A stretch of 64,000 bases of DNA, from the NCBI RefSeq assembly GCF_015706575.1, contig NW_024037058.1:8061806-8125805 (forward strand). Reading direction: 5' to 3'. The notes beneath the pieces are model-generated. The model was not told the DNA's origin. It saw only the letters and a program-made list of their open reading frames with translations, and searched no databases. The stretch comes from Patiria miniata (taxonomy: Eukaryota; Echinodermata; Asteroidea; Valvatida; Asterinidae). Below are positions 11,101-20,204 of the stretch, piece after piece (the stretch's first letter is position 1; every line of letters starts with the position of its first letter). Made by a program: the position numbers and the translations under genes.

Positions 11101-14024
11101 AATGGATTTGGTTCATTCAGAAATTCCTTTGATGTGTGAATCGCCGTCCTTTTTTATTTTTTTTTAAATTTCCTAGGCTGAAACCCCTGGATGCTCAGTT
11201 CATGAAGGCGCTACACAGCAAAGTCAACATCGTTCCAGTCATTGCTAAGGCCGATACACTCACTAGGAAGGAGATTATGGCTCTAAAATCCAAGGTAGAG
11301 TTTCAGGACCAACAGTTTATTTTTAAAAAAATAGGCAAAATTTTGTAGGTTTTTGGTCAACAAAGAGGACATATCCTATGATTTTCTTATGTCGTATAAT
11401 ACTCTCATTGTGTATGATATTTTCATGTTGTATTGTGTACCTGTTACCATATCTGTCGGGGAGTTTGGCCTAGTAGTTGAGGTTTGTGACTTATGATCAG
11501 AGGTCAGGGGTTAGAATCCAGCTGCTAGCCATATGCTGTGCTCTTGGGCAAGCCACTTCACCCCACTTGCCTCTCTCCACCCAGTATAAATGGGTACCGG
11601 CATTAGCTGGGGAGTAACCTGTGATGGACTGGCATCCCATCCAAGAGGAGTATTCTCAGTCGTTTCATGCCAAGGAAACCGGAGATAAATGCTGGCCTGA
11701 TGGGCTATATTGGCTTGTGACAAACTTAACAGTTGTTTTGCTATATCAGATTTTAACCAGCCAACCGACCCCGGCAAGTTCGGTGGTCGAAAGCTCATGA
11801 ATATTTTTGGCATGCAGACAGACAGCACTTTGTGTTCAAAAAATTGAATGGTGAGAATGAATGTTTCAATGACTAATTATTCTTCAAAAATCTCTTTTAG
11901 ATCATGAGTGAGATTGAGGACAATCACATCAGGATCTATCAGATGCCGGACTCCGACTCGGATGAGGATGAAGACTTCAAAGAGCAGAACAAGCAACTCA
12001 AGGTCAGAACAAAATTGTTGTCGAATATTTCAACCCTAACTTTCCCAGAAAAATTGGACGGTTCCTTCAGAAGAACACAAATCACAACTTTGTATCAATC
12101 TTTGTTTTTTTCTTCGAAATCTAACAGATTTTTCTTAAATTTAAATTGTTTAGGCTGGAGTGCCTTTTGCTGTTTGCGGCTCCAGTCAGATGATCGAGGT
12201 CAAAGGTCGCAAAGTGCGAGGGAGGCTCTACCCATGGGGTGTAGTAGAAGGTTCGTAATCCAAATAAATTCCGAAATCAAATTTGGAAAATTGTTAATGA
12301 AGACTTTTAATTGGGTTTTGGACTTGAATATTGTTGCATTTCAGATTGCTTGCAAAATTTTTCACAATAATTGAAAATTACTTTTGTTGATGTTTTTATT
12401 TCCAGTTGAGAATCCGGACCACTGTGATTTCATCAAGCTCCGTAGTATGCTCATGTAAGTTGTCTTAGTAAATAAAAATAGAGTTTTCTTGAAAAAAACA
12501 ACCTCACTATTTGGTACCATGACTGTTTTATTATCATCTACTCATCTTGTTTCCCTCCATGTATCTGTAAACTATCGGTAATAAGAAAGAAAAGAATACG
12601 AGAAAAAGAGCGCCCCCTAGCGTCATATGAGGACCAGTTGCGAAGTAGAAACAGGGTTCCCAACGACTCTGGAAATCTGGGAAAAACCTTGAAAATGAGT
12701 TCCCGTTTGCCCGTCAGGGGTAAAAAAAACCCAAATCAGGGAAAAATCAACTGCCAGGTTTGGAGTATGTGCGTCTTGTGCCATGTGTCCACGTTGTGTC
12801 CATTGACTGGCTACGATGGATTTTTAGTATTTATGCAGTGTGAATATATCCAGTCAGTAGTAGATACTTTGCTGCAACCACCTCTTGACTTCCCAACAAC
12901 CTCATTGAAGTGAAAATATTTCTCATGGAATTTCTGAAGTTTTTCAGGGAAATGTCAGGGGAAATGTCTTAGCAAATTTACGTGTTTAGCAGAAATCAAC
13001 TGCAAATCAATAAAATCACATTAATATTTTTAGTGGCAAGTGTTTTTGCTAAGCATATTTTTTTGGTGCTAAGCATGTTTTTTCCTGATTTACTCATTTT
13101 GTCGGCAGCACCCACATGCAAGACCTGCAAGAAGTCACCCACGAGGTGCACTACGAGAACTTCCGCTCGGAGAAGCTGGCCCGAAGCGGGGGCGGGGAAA
13201 AGGAAGTGCGCGGTGGGAGGCCATCCCAGCGCGCTCCCCCACCACCAAGGTATGGGCACAGCCTCATCATGAATTTGTTCAAATTTTCAAAAGAACTAAC
13301 ATTCAACACATCCACTGATGGGAGTTGTGAATAGACGTTTCAGGCAGATAGCTGTGAGCATCTTCAAGATTGAGCTCACAAACATTAGCAGTAGAATGGT
13401 GATTCTATACATTTGAGGTCCACATTTTTTCCCATCCCTGTTACAGTTATGATTCTATAATTCTGATGTACTTCTTCATGCCTTCTTAGAGATGCCTGTC
13501 TTAGAGAGTCATTATGTAAAGCAAACTACCAATCTAACAAATAAATATAGGTTGTCCTCATTTTTAACCACACTTGAATAGAATGGCAAATTACAATTAA
13601 GACCCTAAATTTATAGAATGACTGAGATGTATTTTTGAGAATGTTTGCTATTGAAGTCTCCAGATGTTTTTGAAGATATTGTTGTTTTTTGTTTACTTTC
13701 AGAGATGATACTTCTGAAAAGGACCAAATGCTCCAAGAGAAAGAGAACGAGGTAATTAAATAATTATTCTGTATGCCATTTTTCAAACAAAAATCATTTA
13801 AAAGATTCGGTACCCTACACTGAAGCCAAGCCTGAGCGAAACCTGGGTTTTGAAAATGGCCCGTGTCACATTTCTTAATGTGACCTGATTGCAAAGTACT
13901 GTTTTTTTCTAATTGATGTCATTGGTTATTTCTTTCTTTGCAGTTGAAACGGATGCATGAGATGTTGGCTAAGATGCAGGCCCAGATGCAGGCCCAGCAA
14001 GGAGCGGCCAATGCTGATGTCTGA
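8170..14024 (+). CDS. SEPT2: Septin, SEPT2 subgroup (12 exons, complete)
   Basis: Septins are GTP-binding proteins that assemble into hetero-oligomeric filaments in the cell cortex, cytokinetic ring and cilium base. Twelve exons (8170-8199, 8878-8986, 9370-9456, 10079-10202, 10801-10935, 11177-11294, 11901-12002, 12154-12250, 12406-12454, 13109-13249, 13703-13751, 13944-14024) join with matching phases to 1,122 nt, or 373 aa. Human SEPT2 is 361 aa as I recall. Visible marks are [20 protein letters not shown] near the N-terminus, P-loop GESGLGKST (residues 47-55), G3 DTPG (104-107), G4 AKAD (185-188), the acidic SDEDEDF segment, the septin unique element with WGVVEVENP, and a Met/Gln-rich C-terminal coiled coil (about 335-365). 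Two adjacent ATGs begin the frame; the second (8173) has the better context. A Gly/Pro-rich linker at about 315-331 is longer than in human SEPT2. Confidence 0.97.
8878..8986 (+). CDS. SEPT2: Septin exon 2
   Basis: Codes for residues 11-46 plus one base, from [13 protein letters not shown] through the polybasic [10 protein letters not shown] to FTLMVV, up to the P-loop. The acceptor is CAGCAG, a tandem (NAGNAG) site, so the first glutamine may be optional. The donor is GTGAGT. Confidence 0.95.
9370..9456 (+). CDS. SEPT2: Septin exon 3 (P-loop)
   Basis: Carries GESGLGKST and [15 protein letters not shown], the G1 motif and switch I region. Enters and leaves in phase 1. The donor GTACCA is weak. 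Confidence 0.95.
9668..10032. mobile_element. TTAA-flanked MITE in septin intron 3
   Basis: The ends AGGCATATGGGATCATTTGC and, on the other strand, AGGCATGTGGGATCATTTGC form TIRs. TTAA stands on both sides (9664-9667 and 10033-10036). The 365-bp body has no coding frame. TTAA duplications are used by Kolobok and piggyBac families; the AGG start favours a Kolobok-type element. Confidence 0.75.
10079..10202 (+). CDS. SEPT2: Septin exon 4 (G3)
   Basis: Carries [18 protein letters not shown] followed by [10 protein letters not shown], the G3 switch II region. Enters in phase 1 and leaves in phase 2 at a strong GTGAGT donor. Confidence 0.96.
10228..10485. mobile_element. Short TIR element in septin intron 4
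   Basis: GGGCTCCGTGCGCAA at the left end is matched by TTGTGCACGGAGCCC at the right end, giving 15-bp TIRs with one mismatch and a body of about 258 bp. It begins 25 bp after the exon 4 donor. The target duplication is too short to be certain (perhaps AT). The superfamily is not assigned. Confidence 0.65.
10801..10935 (+). CDS. SEPT2: Septin exon 5
   Basis: Codes for the dimerisation segment with [18 protein letters not shown] and the core strand [14 protein letters not shown]. Both phases are 2. Human SEPT2 has FGHG in the last motif, so Phe to Thr is a small difference. Confidence 0.96.
11177..11294 (+). CDS. SEPT2: Septin exon 6 (G4)
   Basis: Begins [20 protein letters not shown] and includes VIAKADTLT, the AKAD guanine-specificity motif. 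Ends in phase 0 at a GTAGAG donor. Confidence 0.96.
11453..11740 (+). mobile_element. tRNA-derived SINE in septin intron 6
   Basis: A tRNA-like head has an A box (TTTGGCCTAGTAGTTGA, 11464-11480) and a B box (GGGGTTAGAATCC, 11507-11519). It is followed by a V-type body with CTTGGGCAAGCCACTTC and CTGTGATGGACTGGCATCCC. These body motifs recur at 41.6-41.9 kb and partly at 39.2-39.4 kb. The tail blends into intron sequence. Confidence 0.75.
11901..12002 (+). CDS. SEPT2: Septin exon 7
   Basis: Codes for [20 protein letters not shown] and the acidic [10 protein letters not shown] run typical of SEPT2 and its kin. It is in phase 0 at both ends, with a GTCAGA donor. Confidence 0.95.
12154..12250 (+). 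CDS. SEPT2: Septin exon 8
   Basis: Codes for [20 protein letters not shown] followed by [12 protein letters not shown], the start of the septin unique element. Ends in phase 1 at a GTTCGT donor. Confidence 0.95.
12406..12454 (+). CDS. SEPT2: Septin exon 9
   Basis: A 49-nt exon coding for [17 protein letters not shown] within the septin unique element. It enters in phase 1 and leaves in phase 2 at GTAAGT. Confidence 0.94.
12653..13000 (+). repeat. Dispersed repeat, copy 1 (septin intron 9)
   Basis: This segment shares CTCTGGAAATC, ACCTTGAAA, GTGCCATGTGTCC and TATTTCTCATGGA blocks, in the same order, with the reverse complement of 16140-16502. The ends are GGGTTCCC and a less clear right side. 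It is probably an old non-autonomous DNA element. The family is not identified. Confidence 0.6.
13109..13249 (+). CDS. SEPT2: Septin exon 10
   Basis: Codes for [20 protein letters not shown], the conserved end of the G domain, then a Gly/Arg/Pro-rich stretch ending APPPPR. An upstream GT inside that stretch could serve as an alternative donor. The annotated donor is GTATGG, phase 2. Confidence 0.9.
13398..13623. mobile_element. Palindromic MITE, copy 1 (septin intron 10)
   Basis: The left end (GATTCTATACATTTGAGGTC) and right end (GACCCTAAATTTATAGAATG) are imperfect inverted repeats. Related copies lie at 14941-15190 and 62938-63114. The inner CCCTGTTAC and ATTCTGATGTACT blocks are shared. 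There is no coding frame. Confidence 0.65.
13703..13751 (+). CDS. SEPT2: Septin exon 11
   Basis: Codes for [16 protein letters not shown], the beginning of the C-terminal coiled coil. Its acceptor is TTTCAG and its donor GTAATT, phase 0. Confidence 0.93.
13944..14024 (+). CDS. SEPT2: Septin exon 12 and stop
   Basis: Codes for [20 protein letters not shown] and a short tail ANADV before TGA. The Met/Gln-rich heptads match the end of the SEPT2 coiled coil. Confidence 0.94.
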   Translation: MKRMHEMLAKMQAQMQAQQGAANADV

Positions 14025-14086
14025 GATGGATGGACCAAATCACAGACAGGTTTGTGTCGGAAAGACAAAGGGGTTGTTATTTGTAA

Positions 14087-14375
14087 TCAGGTCATCATAA
14101 GTTGTCACAAGTCATCGTAAGTTGTCCCAATTCATTACAGGTCATAATAAGTTGTCACAAGTCATCACAAGTCATCATAAGCTGTTACAAGTTGTCTTAA
14201 GTTGTCACAAGTCATCATAAATTGTCACAAGTAGTTATTAATTGTCATCACAAGTCAGTCTCAAGTTATCGTAATTTTTCATAAGTCGTCACAGGTCAGG
14301 CACAAGTCTTAGCGAGTCAGTCACAAGTCAGTCACAAGTCATTACAAGTCATCACAAGACCATCACAAGTCAGTC
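14087..14375. repeat. Minisatellite of GTCATCACAA-like units
   Basis: About 25-30 degenerate copies of a roughly 10-11-bp unit occur in tandem, alternating AAGTCATCACAAG, AAGTTGTCACAAG and AGTCAGTCACAAG forms. It lies directly after the septin stop codon, in the probable 3' UTR or a 3' UTR intron. Confidence 0.8.
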
Positions 14376-14940
14376 AGCAGTGTCAAAGAAGGGGCGTTTA
14401 ACAGGGGGATTACACCCATTTTGGGAGGCGGAGTTACTGGGGGGGGGAAACAGTAAATAATCAATCTTTCAACTCACTGTATTTGTTGGTTTTTGCAGTT
14501 TCAACGGACCCTCGAATGTGGATTTCTACAGCTCAATATGCAAGTAAAAAACAAAGTGAAGAGCAGTCGGCAAGTGTTCATCGTAGATCATTCATCTTCC
14601 GAAGTAAATCCAGGAACAAAAATTGTACAACAGGTCCTTTGTAGTATTCAGGGGCCAAATTCATAGTGCCGCTGAATGATAAGGAGAACAATTCTGCTCT
14701 TTATAGCAGAAAAAGTGTGTTAATCTTCGTTCTTTTTCTCGGTGTCAATATAACCCTCATGTGTATAGAGATTTCTACCATTGCCTCCCCGTTTTATGCA
14801 AATTCTTTTGAAGTTAGCACTTTTTTCTGTGCTTACTGCTTACACCATCCTTGAAATGGATGGCGGCTCGGTTAGCAGAACATTTTTCGCTTATCTCCAT
14901 GAGACTGGTCCAGATCTGTAGAATATCTCCGAATACAGAC

Positions 14941-15190
14941 GGGTCATTCTACAAATATAGGGTCTACTTTTTCCTGTCCCTGTTACATCTGACATCTATG
15001 ATTTTATAATTCTGATGCACTCCTTAATGCAGTCATCCTCCATGAGTGATTACGAATAGCAAAATACCTACCCAACAAATGAACAATCTTTTAAAGTTCT
15101 TAATGATATTTGAATGGTAAAGCACAAAGTACCAAGGTAACAGGGACAGGAAAAATGTCAGACTTTGGACCCTAAATTTATAGAATGACA
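14941..15190. mobile_element. Palindromic MITE, copy 2 (septin 3' flank)
   Basis: The ends GGTCATTCTACAAATATAGG and, on the other strand, GTCATTCTATAAATTTAGGG form long imperfect TIRs extending through TTTTTCCTGTCCCTGTTAC. At 250 bp it could fold almost end to end as a hairpin. It is related to 13398-13623 and 62938-63114. Confidence 0.72.
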
Positions 15191-15547
15191 TGTACGTGTA
15201 ACTTTTTGACAAACTTTATGTGCCTCTCAATGTGTAGGAATGCGTTGTCGTAGAAACTTGTTGTCATAGTATCTAAAAAAATTATGTAGCTGTCTGTGTA
15301 TTACAGTACTGTGACTGTAAGCTTTTGTTTTAGAAAAAAAAAAAAATTTAATCACGGTTTTTGTATTCCGTAATATTTTATACTTTTCTGTTATTAACAT
15401 CCTGAAATGTAACCATGGTTTTTTTTCCCTGCGCAATAATCACTCCCAGATTTGAATTTAATAGTCTACCCAGTCATTAAATTACTTTGGCTGTTAATTC
15501 AATATTATAAGTGGCGTGTGCTAATTTTCAAGTACCCAAATTGTTAA

Positions 15548-15553
15548 AATAAA
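15548..15553 (+). terminator. SEPT2: Candidate septin polyadenylation signal
   Basis: AATAAA is followed within 10-20 bases by a GT-rich stretch (GGTGTGATGTATTT), the usual arrangement of a cleavage site. Another AATAAA lies at about 17021, so a longer transcript is possible. Confidence 0.4.
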
Positions 15554-16139
15554 ATTTTTGGTGTGATGTATTTCATCTTATCTTGTACATTGCAATAGCC
15601 GCTTGCAGATTTGGTGATTAAGTATGCCAAACAGCCTGCATATTGACCTCAAGATTCTGACCATTCAGCAGGCCCCTTCTATCAGGTCTTCGGTAACCCG
15701 TTGTTGAATTTCTGCTAGAAACGACGTCACAGTTTGTAAAGTCGACTCCGATTGGCTGGCGCGCGGAGTCGAAATTTTTTTGCATTGCACAGATAATTAT
15801 ATCCGTTGAACAACGAACAATATCCGGACAATTTAAAATGCACTGCACAAAAAAAGAGGCTTTAATTTTATTGGTTTCACGATTATAACATTTTTTCCTG
15901 GATAGAATAGATAATGGAACTAATTATAATAATGGTCATATTTTAATCTTAATTGCTTAAACTTTGTATCATACTGTGTCTTTTGCCATTTATTTATTGG
16001 TGCTAGTATTTGTTTCAAAACGTCCCATGTCATTGTAGCGACAAAGCATATAGCAGGGTATTTATTTTGCATATAGACTCAAAACCTGACATTTTGAATC
16101 ATGTTGGTTTGTGCATTTACATGAACTAAAATTCCTGAT

Positions 16140-16502
16140 GGTTCCCAGCAGTTCATGAAACAAAATTGCCTGACTTTTCCGTGATATTTCCTGGGGAAAT
16201 TTCCAAAAAATCCATGAGAAATATGTTCACTTTAGCGAGGTTGCTGAAAAGTCAAGAGCTGGTGTAGCAAAGCCAAATGTTATTATCTGGAGAGGTGTGT
16301 ACGCTGCATAAACACTAAATAGCCTCCATAGCCAGTCAGTCAACAGACACAACTTGGACACATGGCACAAGATGCACATAACACCAAACTGGCAAAAAAA
16401 CTTTCACTTCTGTGTCACTTTCAAATTCCCCGATTTTTCCCCTGACAGGAAAAATAACTAATTTCAAGGTTTTCCCTGATTTCCAGAGTGACGGGGACCC
16501 CA
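16140..16502 (-). repeat. Dispersed repeat, copy 2 (inverted)
   Basis: The reverse complement of this segment matches 12653-13000 over its length, including CTCTGGAAATCAGGGAAAA and TATTTCTCATGGA. The two copies face each other across the last three septin exons, about 3.1 kb apart. Confidence 0.6.
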
Positions 16503-17175
16503 AGTCCCACACGAGCTGAAAATCATTTCCAAAAAGGTGTAAAAAAAAAACTCTACAGTTTTCTTACCTTTGGTACTGCACAAACGTATGCTGTATTCAT
16601 TATCTTAATCTTCATTAATCTTCTGTAAAAATGTTTCAATCAAAATGATTTGAAAAGTGTCCGACTGCACAACTGCTCACAAACTTGGATCAGTGATTCT
16701 AAGCTCCAGAAAAGATCGTATTATGGAGATGAATGAATATTAGTCTGTTATGAGTCGGAAATGGAGGAAAAATGAAAACAAACAAAATATCTTTCACGCA
16801 AGGTCATGAACTAAACATGCATATCATGTATTTGGGAAAACATGCAGTTCAATCCGTGAGAAACAATTCCTTTATCTGATCGAGTCACATTTTTTTGTTG
16901 AAATTGCTACAATTCCTCATCTAATCTTGCATCAAATATTATTTCATTTGATATATGTAATGTAACTGTGCTATTGTCATGTAGAGATAACAACTTTCAA
17001 TGTTAGCATCAGCATATACTAAATAAACCTAAAATGATTTTTAAAAAGTCAGAAATTGTTTTTGAGTGCTTCTTTATTTCCCTTTAAAGATGGTATACAT
17101 CTATTGTACTTAAAAAAAACCCTGTAAATCTTTGTGCTGGTCACAAATGGGGCAAGCCTATGATCCTCTTTGTAC

Positions 17176-17265
17176 TTGACTGACTGACCGTCACTTGCAG
17201 CTTTGCCTGGCTGTTTGGCGGGAGCCGGGCAGTGCTATTGTATAGGATTACCCATTGTGGGCCAA
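17176..17265 (-). repeat. Dispersed repeat fragment (CCCGGC family)
   Basis: The reverse complement shares ATAGCACTGCCCGGCTC and the flanking GGTAATCCTATCCGATAG-like block with 21893-22000, and the core with 48040-48090. All three lack coding frames. The family is unknown. Confidence 0.55.
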
Positions 17266-17639
17266 TTGAACCTTATGACTAAAATTATACGTGTTGTCAG
17301 TTTCTCAGTTAATTTGTGCAGAGCCCGTCCACTATTACTTCGCATGGGACTTCATGCAGCTTTAGAATTCAATTACAAAAAAAGGACCATTGGCTTTCTG
17401 CACATTAGAATTTAGAGATGTCATGATGGTTGTCGCAAAATTTTTCAAGAATTTATGATTGTGGATGCCTTTAATTCTGGAACATGATGGAAACGATGGC
17501 CGGATGCAGCTTTGGCTGGGGGGGGGGGGTAGCTGTTCTGTTCAAGACTAATGGGGGGGGGGAGCAGTCCTGTGCTTCTTTTGCATGATGTTCCTATTTT
17601 TGGTGGGCCAAGAGGTGCCTTACTAATCCACCCCCCCCC

Positions 17640-17770
17640 CCCCCATCCCCCAATCTACCACTGGAAACAAACTGGCTGTACTGGATTCGAACCGGGGTCA
17701 CCAGATTTTGAGGGTCACTCGCACTTCCGCATGGCAACCTCACAAATTGTTTTACTGCCAACAAAACATC
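17640..17770 (-). repeat. tRNA-like fragment, probably a SINE head
   Basis: On the minus strand GGTTCGAATCC (17683-17693) is a good B box, preceded by GGTGACCCC. An A box is not clear. No cloverleaf with paired acceptor ends can be drawn, so this is a SINE remnant or pseudogene rather than a working tRNA gene. Confidence 0.4.
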
Positions 17771-18392
17771 ACACACATCACTCTTGCCTGAAGCAAATTG
17801 TGTTGCACATGTTAAAGATTTACACTTTATTAACTCCAAATTGAAATCAAATGAGTCAGTGACATTAAGGCTGGGGGCCTGTGGTCGGCTCAACTTAGTA
17901 AAACCGACATCTTCATCACGACTTAAAAAAAACCCTTGGCTGACAATTATAGATATTCCCCACATAACAAAACTATTAAATTACGAACCTGTCGGTGTGA
18001 CTTTATGGCTGATTTAATCACTGGACTAAACAACCTTGCATAATTCTAACAAGAATGGAGACAGGAAGTTTAACCACCTCATTAATTGTCTGAACGGGAT
18101 AATTATTTCAAGGAAAATATTTGTTCCGAGGACAAGTGACCTTAAACGCCTTGAGGGCATTTTACAGTTGATCTCGTAGAGATGATTTTACTGAAATGCT
18201 GTTCATGCATGTTTGGCATGCCATGGTCGGGGTCTATTTTGCATTTTAAAATTCTTAATTTTATGTCTTTGATTGAGACACTCAAAAGGATGTGAATTGT
18301 GAAAGATCCAATTTGTGAAATATTGATAACAGTTTTCACTCCTTAGCTGATTCCTAAAACTGATTTTATTTTTAACTATCTTCCATCCACAG

Positions 18393-18486
18393 GTTTCTTC
18401 AGGCTAACAATAGGGCTGAATACAGTAATACAAGGAGGAAGAGGCAGAGGCTGATGCTACGGACCGATAGTAAAGAAGAAATTTGA
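18393..18486 (+). other. Possible alternative last exon of the septin
   Basis: A CATCCACAG acceptor precedes an open frame that begins RFLQANNRAEYSNTR when entered from septin exon 10 (phase 2), then runs 30 codons rich in Arg and Lys to TGA at 18484. Splicing exon 10 directly to it would replace the coiled coil with a basic tail. Against this, a GGGCTGAATA motif inside it recurs inverted near 18690-18715, so it may lie within a mobile element. Confidence 0.2.
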
Positions 18487-19369
18487 GCCAATATTCCTTA
18501 TGGAAGCTCTCATAATCATGTGCCAAAGTGGATCTCGACAAAAGTGTGGCATTTTAGAAACAATATAAATCCACACAACTTATAATGATTAAAACAACAT
18601 TGTGGATGTTTCTCATCATCTCACAGTTTTCAAATATCTGATTAAAAACAATATGCTATTTGGATATTTGGTTGATGACCGAATATTCGAATATTTCGTA
18701 TATTCAGCACAGCCCTAGCTTGCAAGCTACAGTGCGTAGGGCACTTTTTGAGGGCAAGATTACCATATGCGAAGTTCACTAATTTTCCTCTGTATTGACT
18801 AACAAGCCCCCAGATAGCAATTTCATGTCATCAAAGTCAATTTGAGCAGTGAGAAAATACAAGCATTTTCTTAGAAAACACTTAGAATTTTTCAGTCCAA
18901 TCTCATAGGGTTTGTACACAAGGTGTTGAGTGAACTTCGTATATGGAAATCTTTCCCTTTTTGAGTATTAAAGCCTTTGTTTCTTTACCAAGAATAAATA
19001 ATGATAAACGCATACAGTACAGCGAGTCATTGATCTACTGTACAGAGTTGCATCTTGGAGCATTTTTCAGAATGCCGAAAAATGGGACACAAATCGATAC
19101 ATGTTTTCCGCATTCTGCTCCCGCTAGATGCACTACTAATACTGACCGAAGGCAGTTGCACTGGAGAAATATCACGAGGATTTCCACAAACATTGTACAA
19201 TCAGTTTAAATTGTCTCATAATTTCTGGGCAGCACTTGGACTGGAGGAGTTTTCCTGTTTTCTTTCGGTCTTGAGAACAATCCATTGGTAGTTCCAGACG
19301 GCACGCAGCCTGATTTGAAGGTCCCAAGTGTTTCTCTCTCAGTTGAGGTCAAAGGTCACAAGCCCGGGG

Positions 19370-19469
19370 TCATTTATTCTGTTGTTTCGTCCACTGCTCC
19401 GGCGTGAGTGTCTTCATGGAGAAGGCGTGGATAATCTTGAGTTCCTCCGACAAGCAGTCGTTGACCATC
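19370..19469 (-). CDS. BOLA2: BOLA2 exon 3 and stop
   Basis: Completes the split Arg codon and codes for MVNDCLSEELKIIHAFSMKT and LTPEQWTKQQNK before TGA. It carries the invariant His of the HAF motif, a ligand of the shared cluster in BolA-glutaredoxin complexes. Confidence 0.95.
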
Positions 19470-20204
19470 CTTTTTCATTGCAAAAAAAAGAAGAAGTGAA
19501 TTCCGACGTTAAGTTAAAGGCACGAAAGAACAATTGATAGTTGCATAATGTATAGCGCTTTGATAATTTGTTAAAACATATAACTCCCTTTTTTTTTTTA
19601 TAAATGAGAGAGCAGACAATAGGTTTAAAAACTAACAGAGTGATTTTGTTAGCTGTACTGGCTGAAAAGAGAAATTCAGCCTTCCGTGTCGGATGAGAAT
19701 GTTTATTTAGGAAAGAAGTTCTAATTAGGCCTACCTGTGTCTCTGCAGAAGTGGTTTGCCGTTGAAGTTATCCGAGACTATAACTGCATTGAATTTAGCC
19801 CCACAACCACTAGATACATCCTCCATTTCCTGAAAGAATCCAACAAAATTTTGTCTTTTAAAGTTATATTTATGAAATCAAGTTAAATTTTAATCTGCAT
19901 GTTTTTGTCCATTCATCGCTAAAAAGTAAAATAGCCAACTCTCCATACAACTGCACAAGTCAGATAAGATATTTACTGTACTATCCCCACCATTTTAATG
20001 CAATGCCCCCTCTCAATTTGGCCACCCCACCCGCTAACCCCGCCCATAACCCCGCCCCACAGACATGACAGAATGCCCGATTTTACTGTAATTAATAGAC
20101 ACACGCTAAATTGCAACTGCGACAGATTGCTTCCTTACAACGTGTGATGCCTGGAGATTCTCCTTCAACTTGTTTGCTAATCCTTCTGCCGAAATATTCG
20201 TCAT
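19370..20204 (-). CDS. BOLA2: BolA-like protein 2 (3 exons, complete)
   Basis: BOLA2 forms [2Fe-2S]-bridged complexes with the monothiol glutaredoxin GLRX3 in the cytosol and takes part in iron-sulfur cofactor and iron delivery. Three minus-strand exons (20139-20204, 19735-19829, 19370-19469) join in phase to 261 nt, or 86 aa, the same length I recall for human BOLA2. Landmarks are EGLANKLKENLQASHVEMED (residues 7-26), a Cys at position 31 in SSGCGAKF that fits the cluster-ligand region, FNGKPLLQRHR ending at residue 54, the conserved MVNDCLSEELKIIHAF, and LTPEQW near the C-terminus. The start ATG has AAA before it, a good context. It converges with the septin gene. The exon 3 acceptor follows a purine-rich AATGAAAAAG stretch, with the pyrimidine tract further upstream. 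Confidence 0.95.
19735..19829 (-). CDS. BOLA2: BOLA2 exon 2
   Basis: Codes for EMEDVSSGCGAKFNAVIVSD and NFNGKPLLQRH, the central sheet of the BolA fold. The acceptor is CTTTCAG and the donor GTAGGC, ending in phase 2 within an Arg codon. Confidence 0.95.
20139..20204 (-). CDS. BOLA2: BOLA2 exon 1 (coding part)
   Basis: Codes for MTNISAEGLANKLKENLQAS and HV, the first helix of the BolA fold. Ends in phase 0 at a GTAAGG donor. Confidence 0.93.

Larger units (their letters stand above)
14025..15570 (+). other. SEPT2: Septin 3' UTR and downstream flank
   Basis: This stretch after the stop codon probably contains the 3' UTR. A donor-like CAG|GTTTGT at 14050 and an acceptor-like TTTTTGCAG at 14491-14499 could splice out the minisatellite that lies between them. 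A polyadenylation signal candidate is at 15548. Confidence 0.45.
15600..18392. other. Intergenic repeats between septin and BOLA2
   Basis: Contains a 9-bp stem hairpin with a CCAAT-like loop (15742-15772), the inverted repeat copy at 16140-16502, a dispersed repeat at 17176-17265, G runs at 17518-17529 and 17553-17562 with a C run at 17631-17644, and a tRNA-like fragment. No gene is recognised. Overlapping frames around 17.55-18.0 kb run through the homopolymers and the tRNA-like fragment and look like chance. Confidence 0.5.

Noticed and set aside
11904-12374. A single 156-codon protein
   Set aside because: It is septin exon 7 read on through an intron into part of exon 8 in another frame; the spliced model explains it.
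17640-17770. A tRNA gene
   Set aside because: Only the B box is convincing; no acceptor stem or anticodon arm can be drawn.
17594-17965. Long open frames on both strands
   Set aside because: They read through G/C homopolymers and a tRNA-like fragment.
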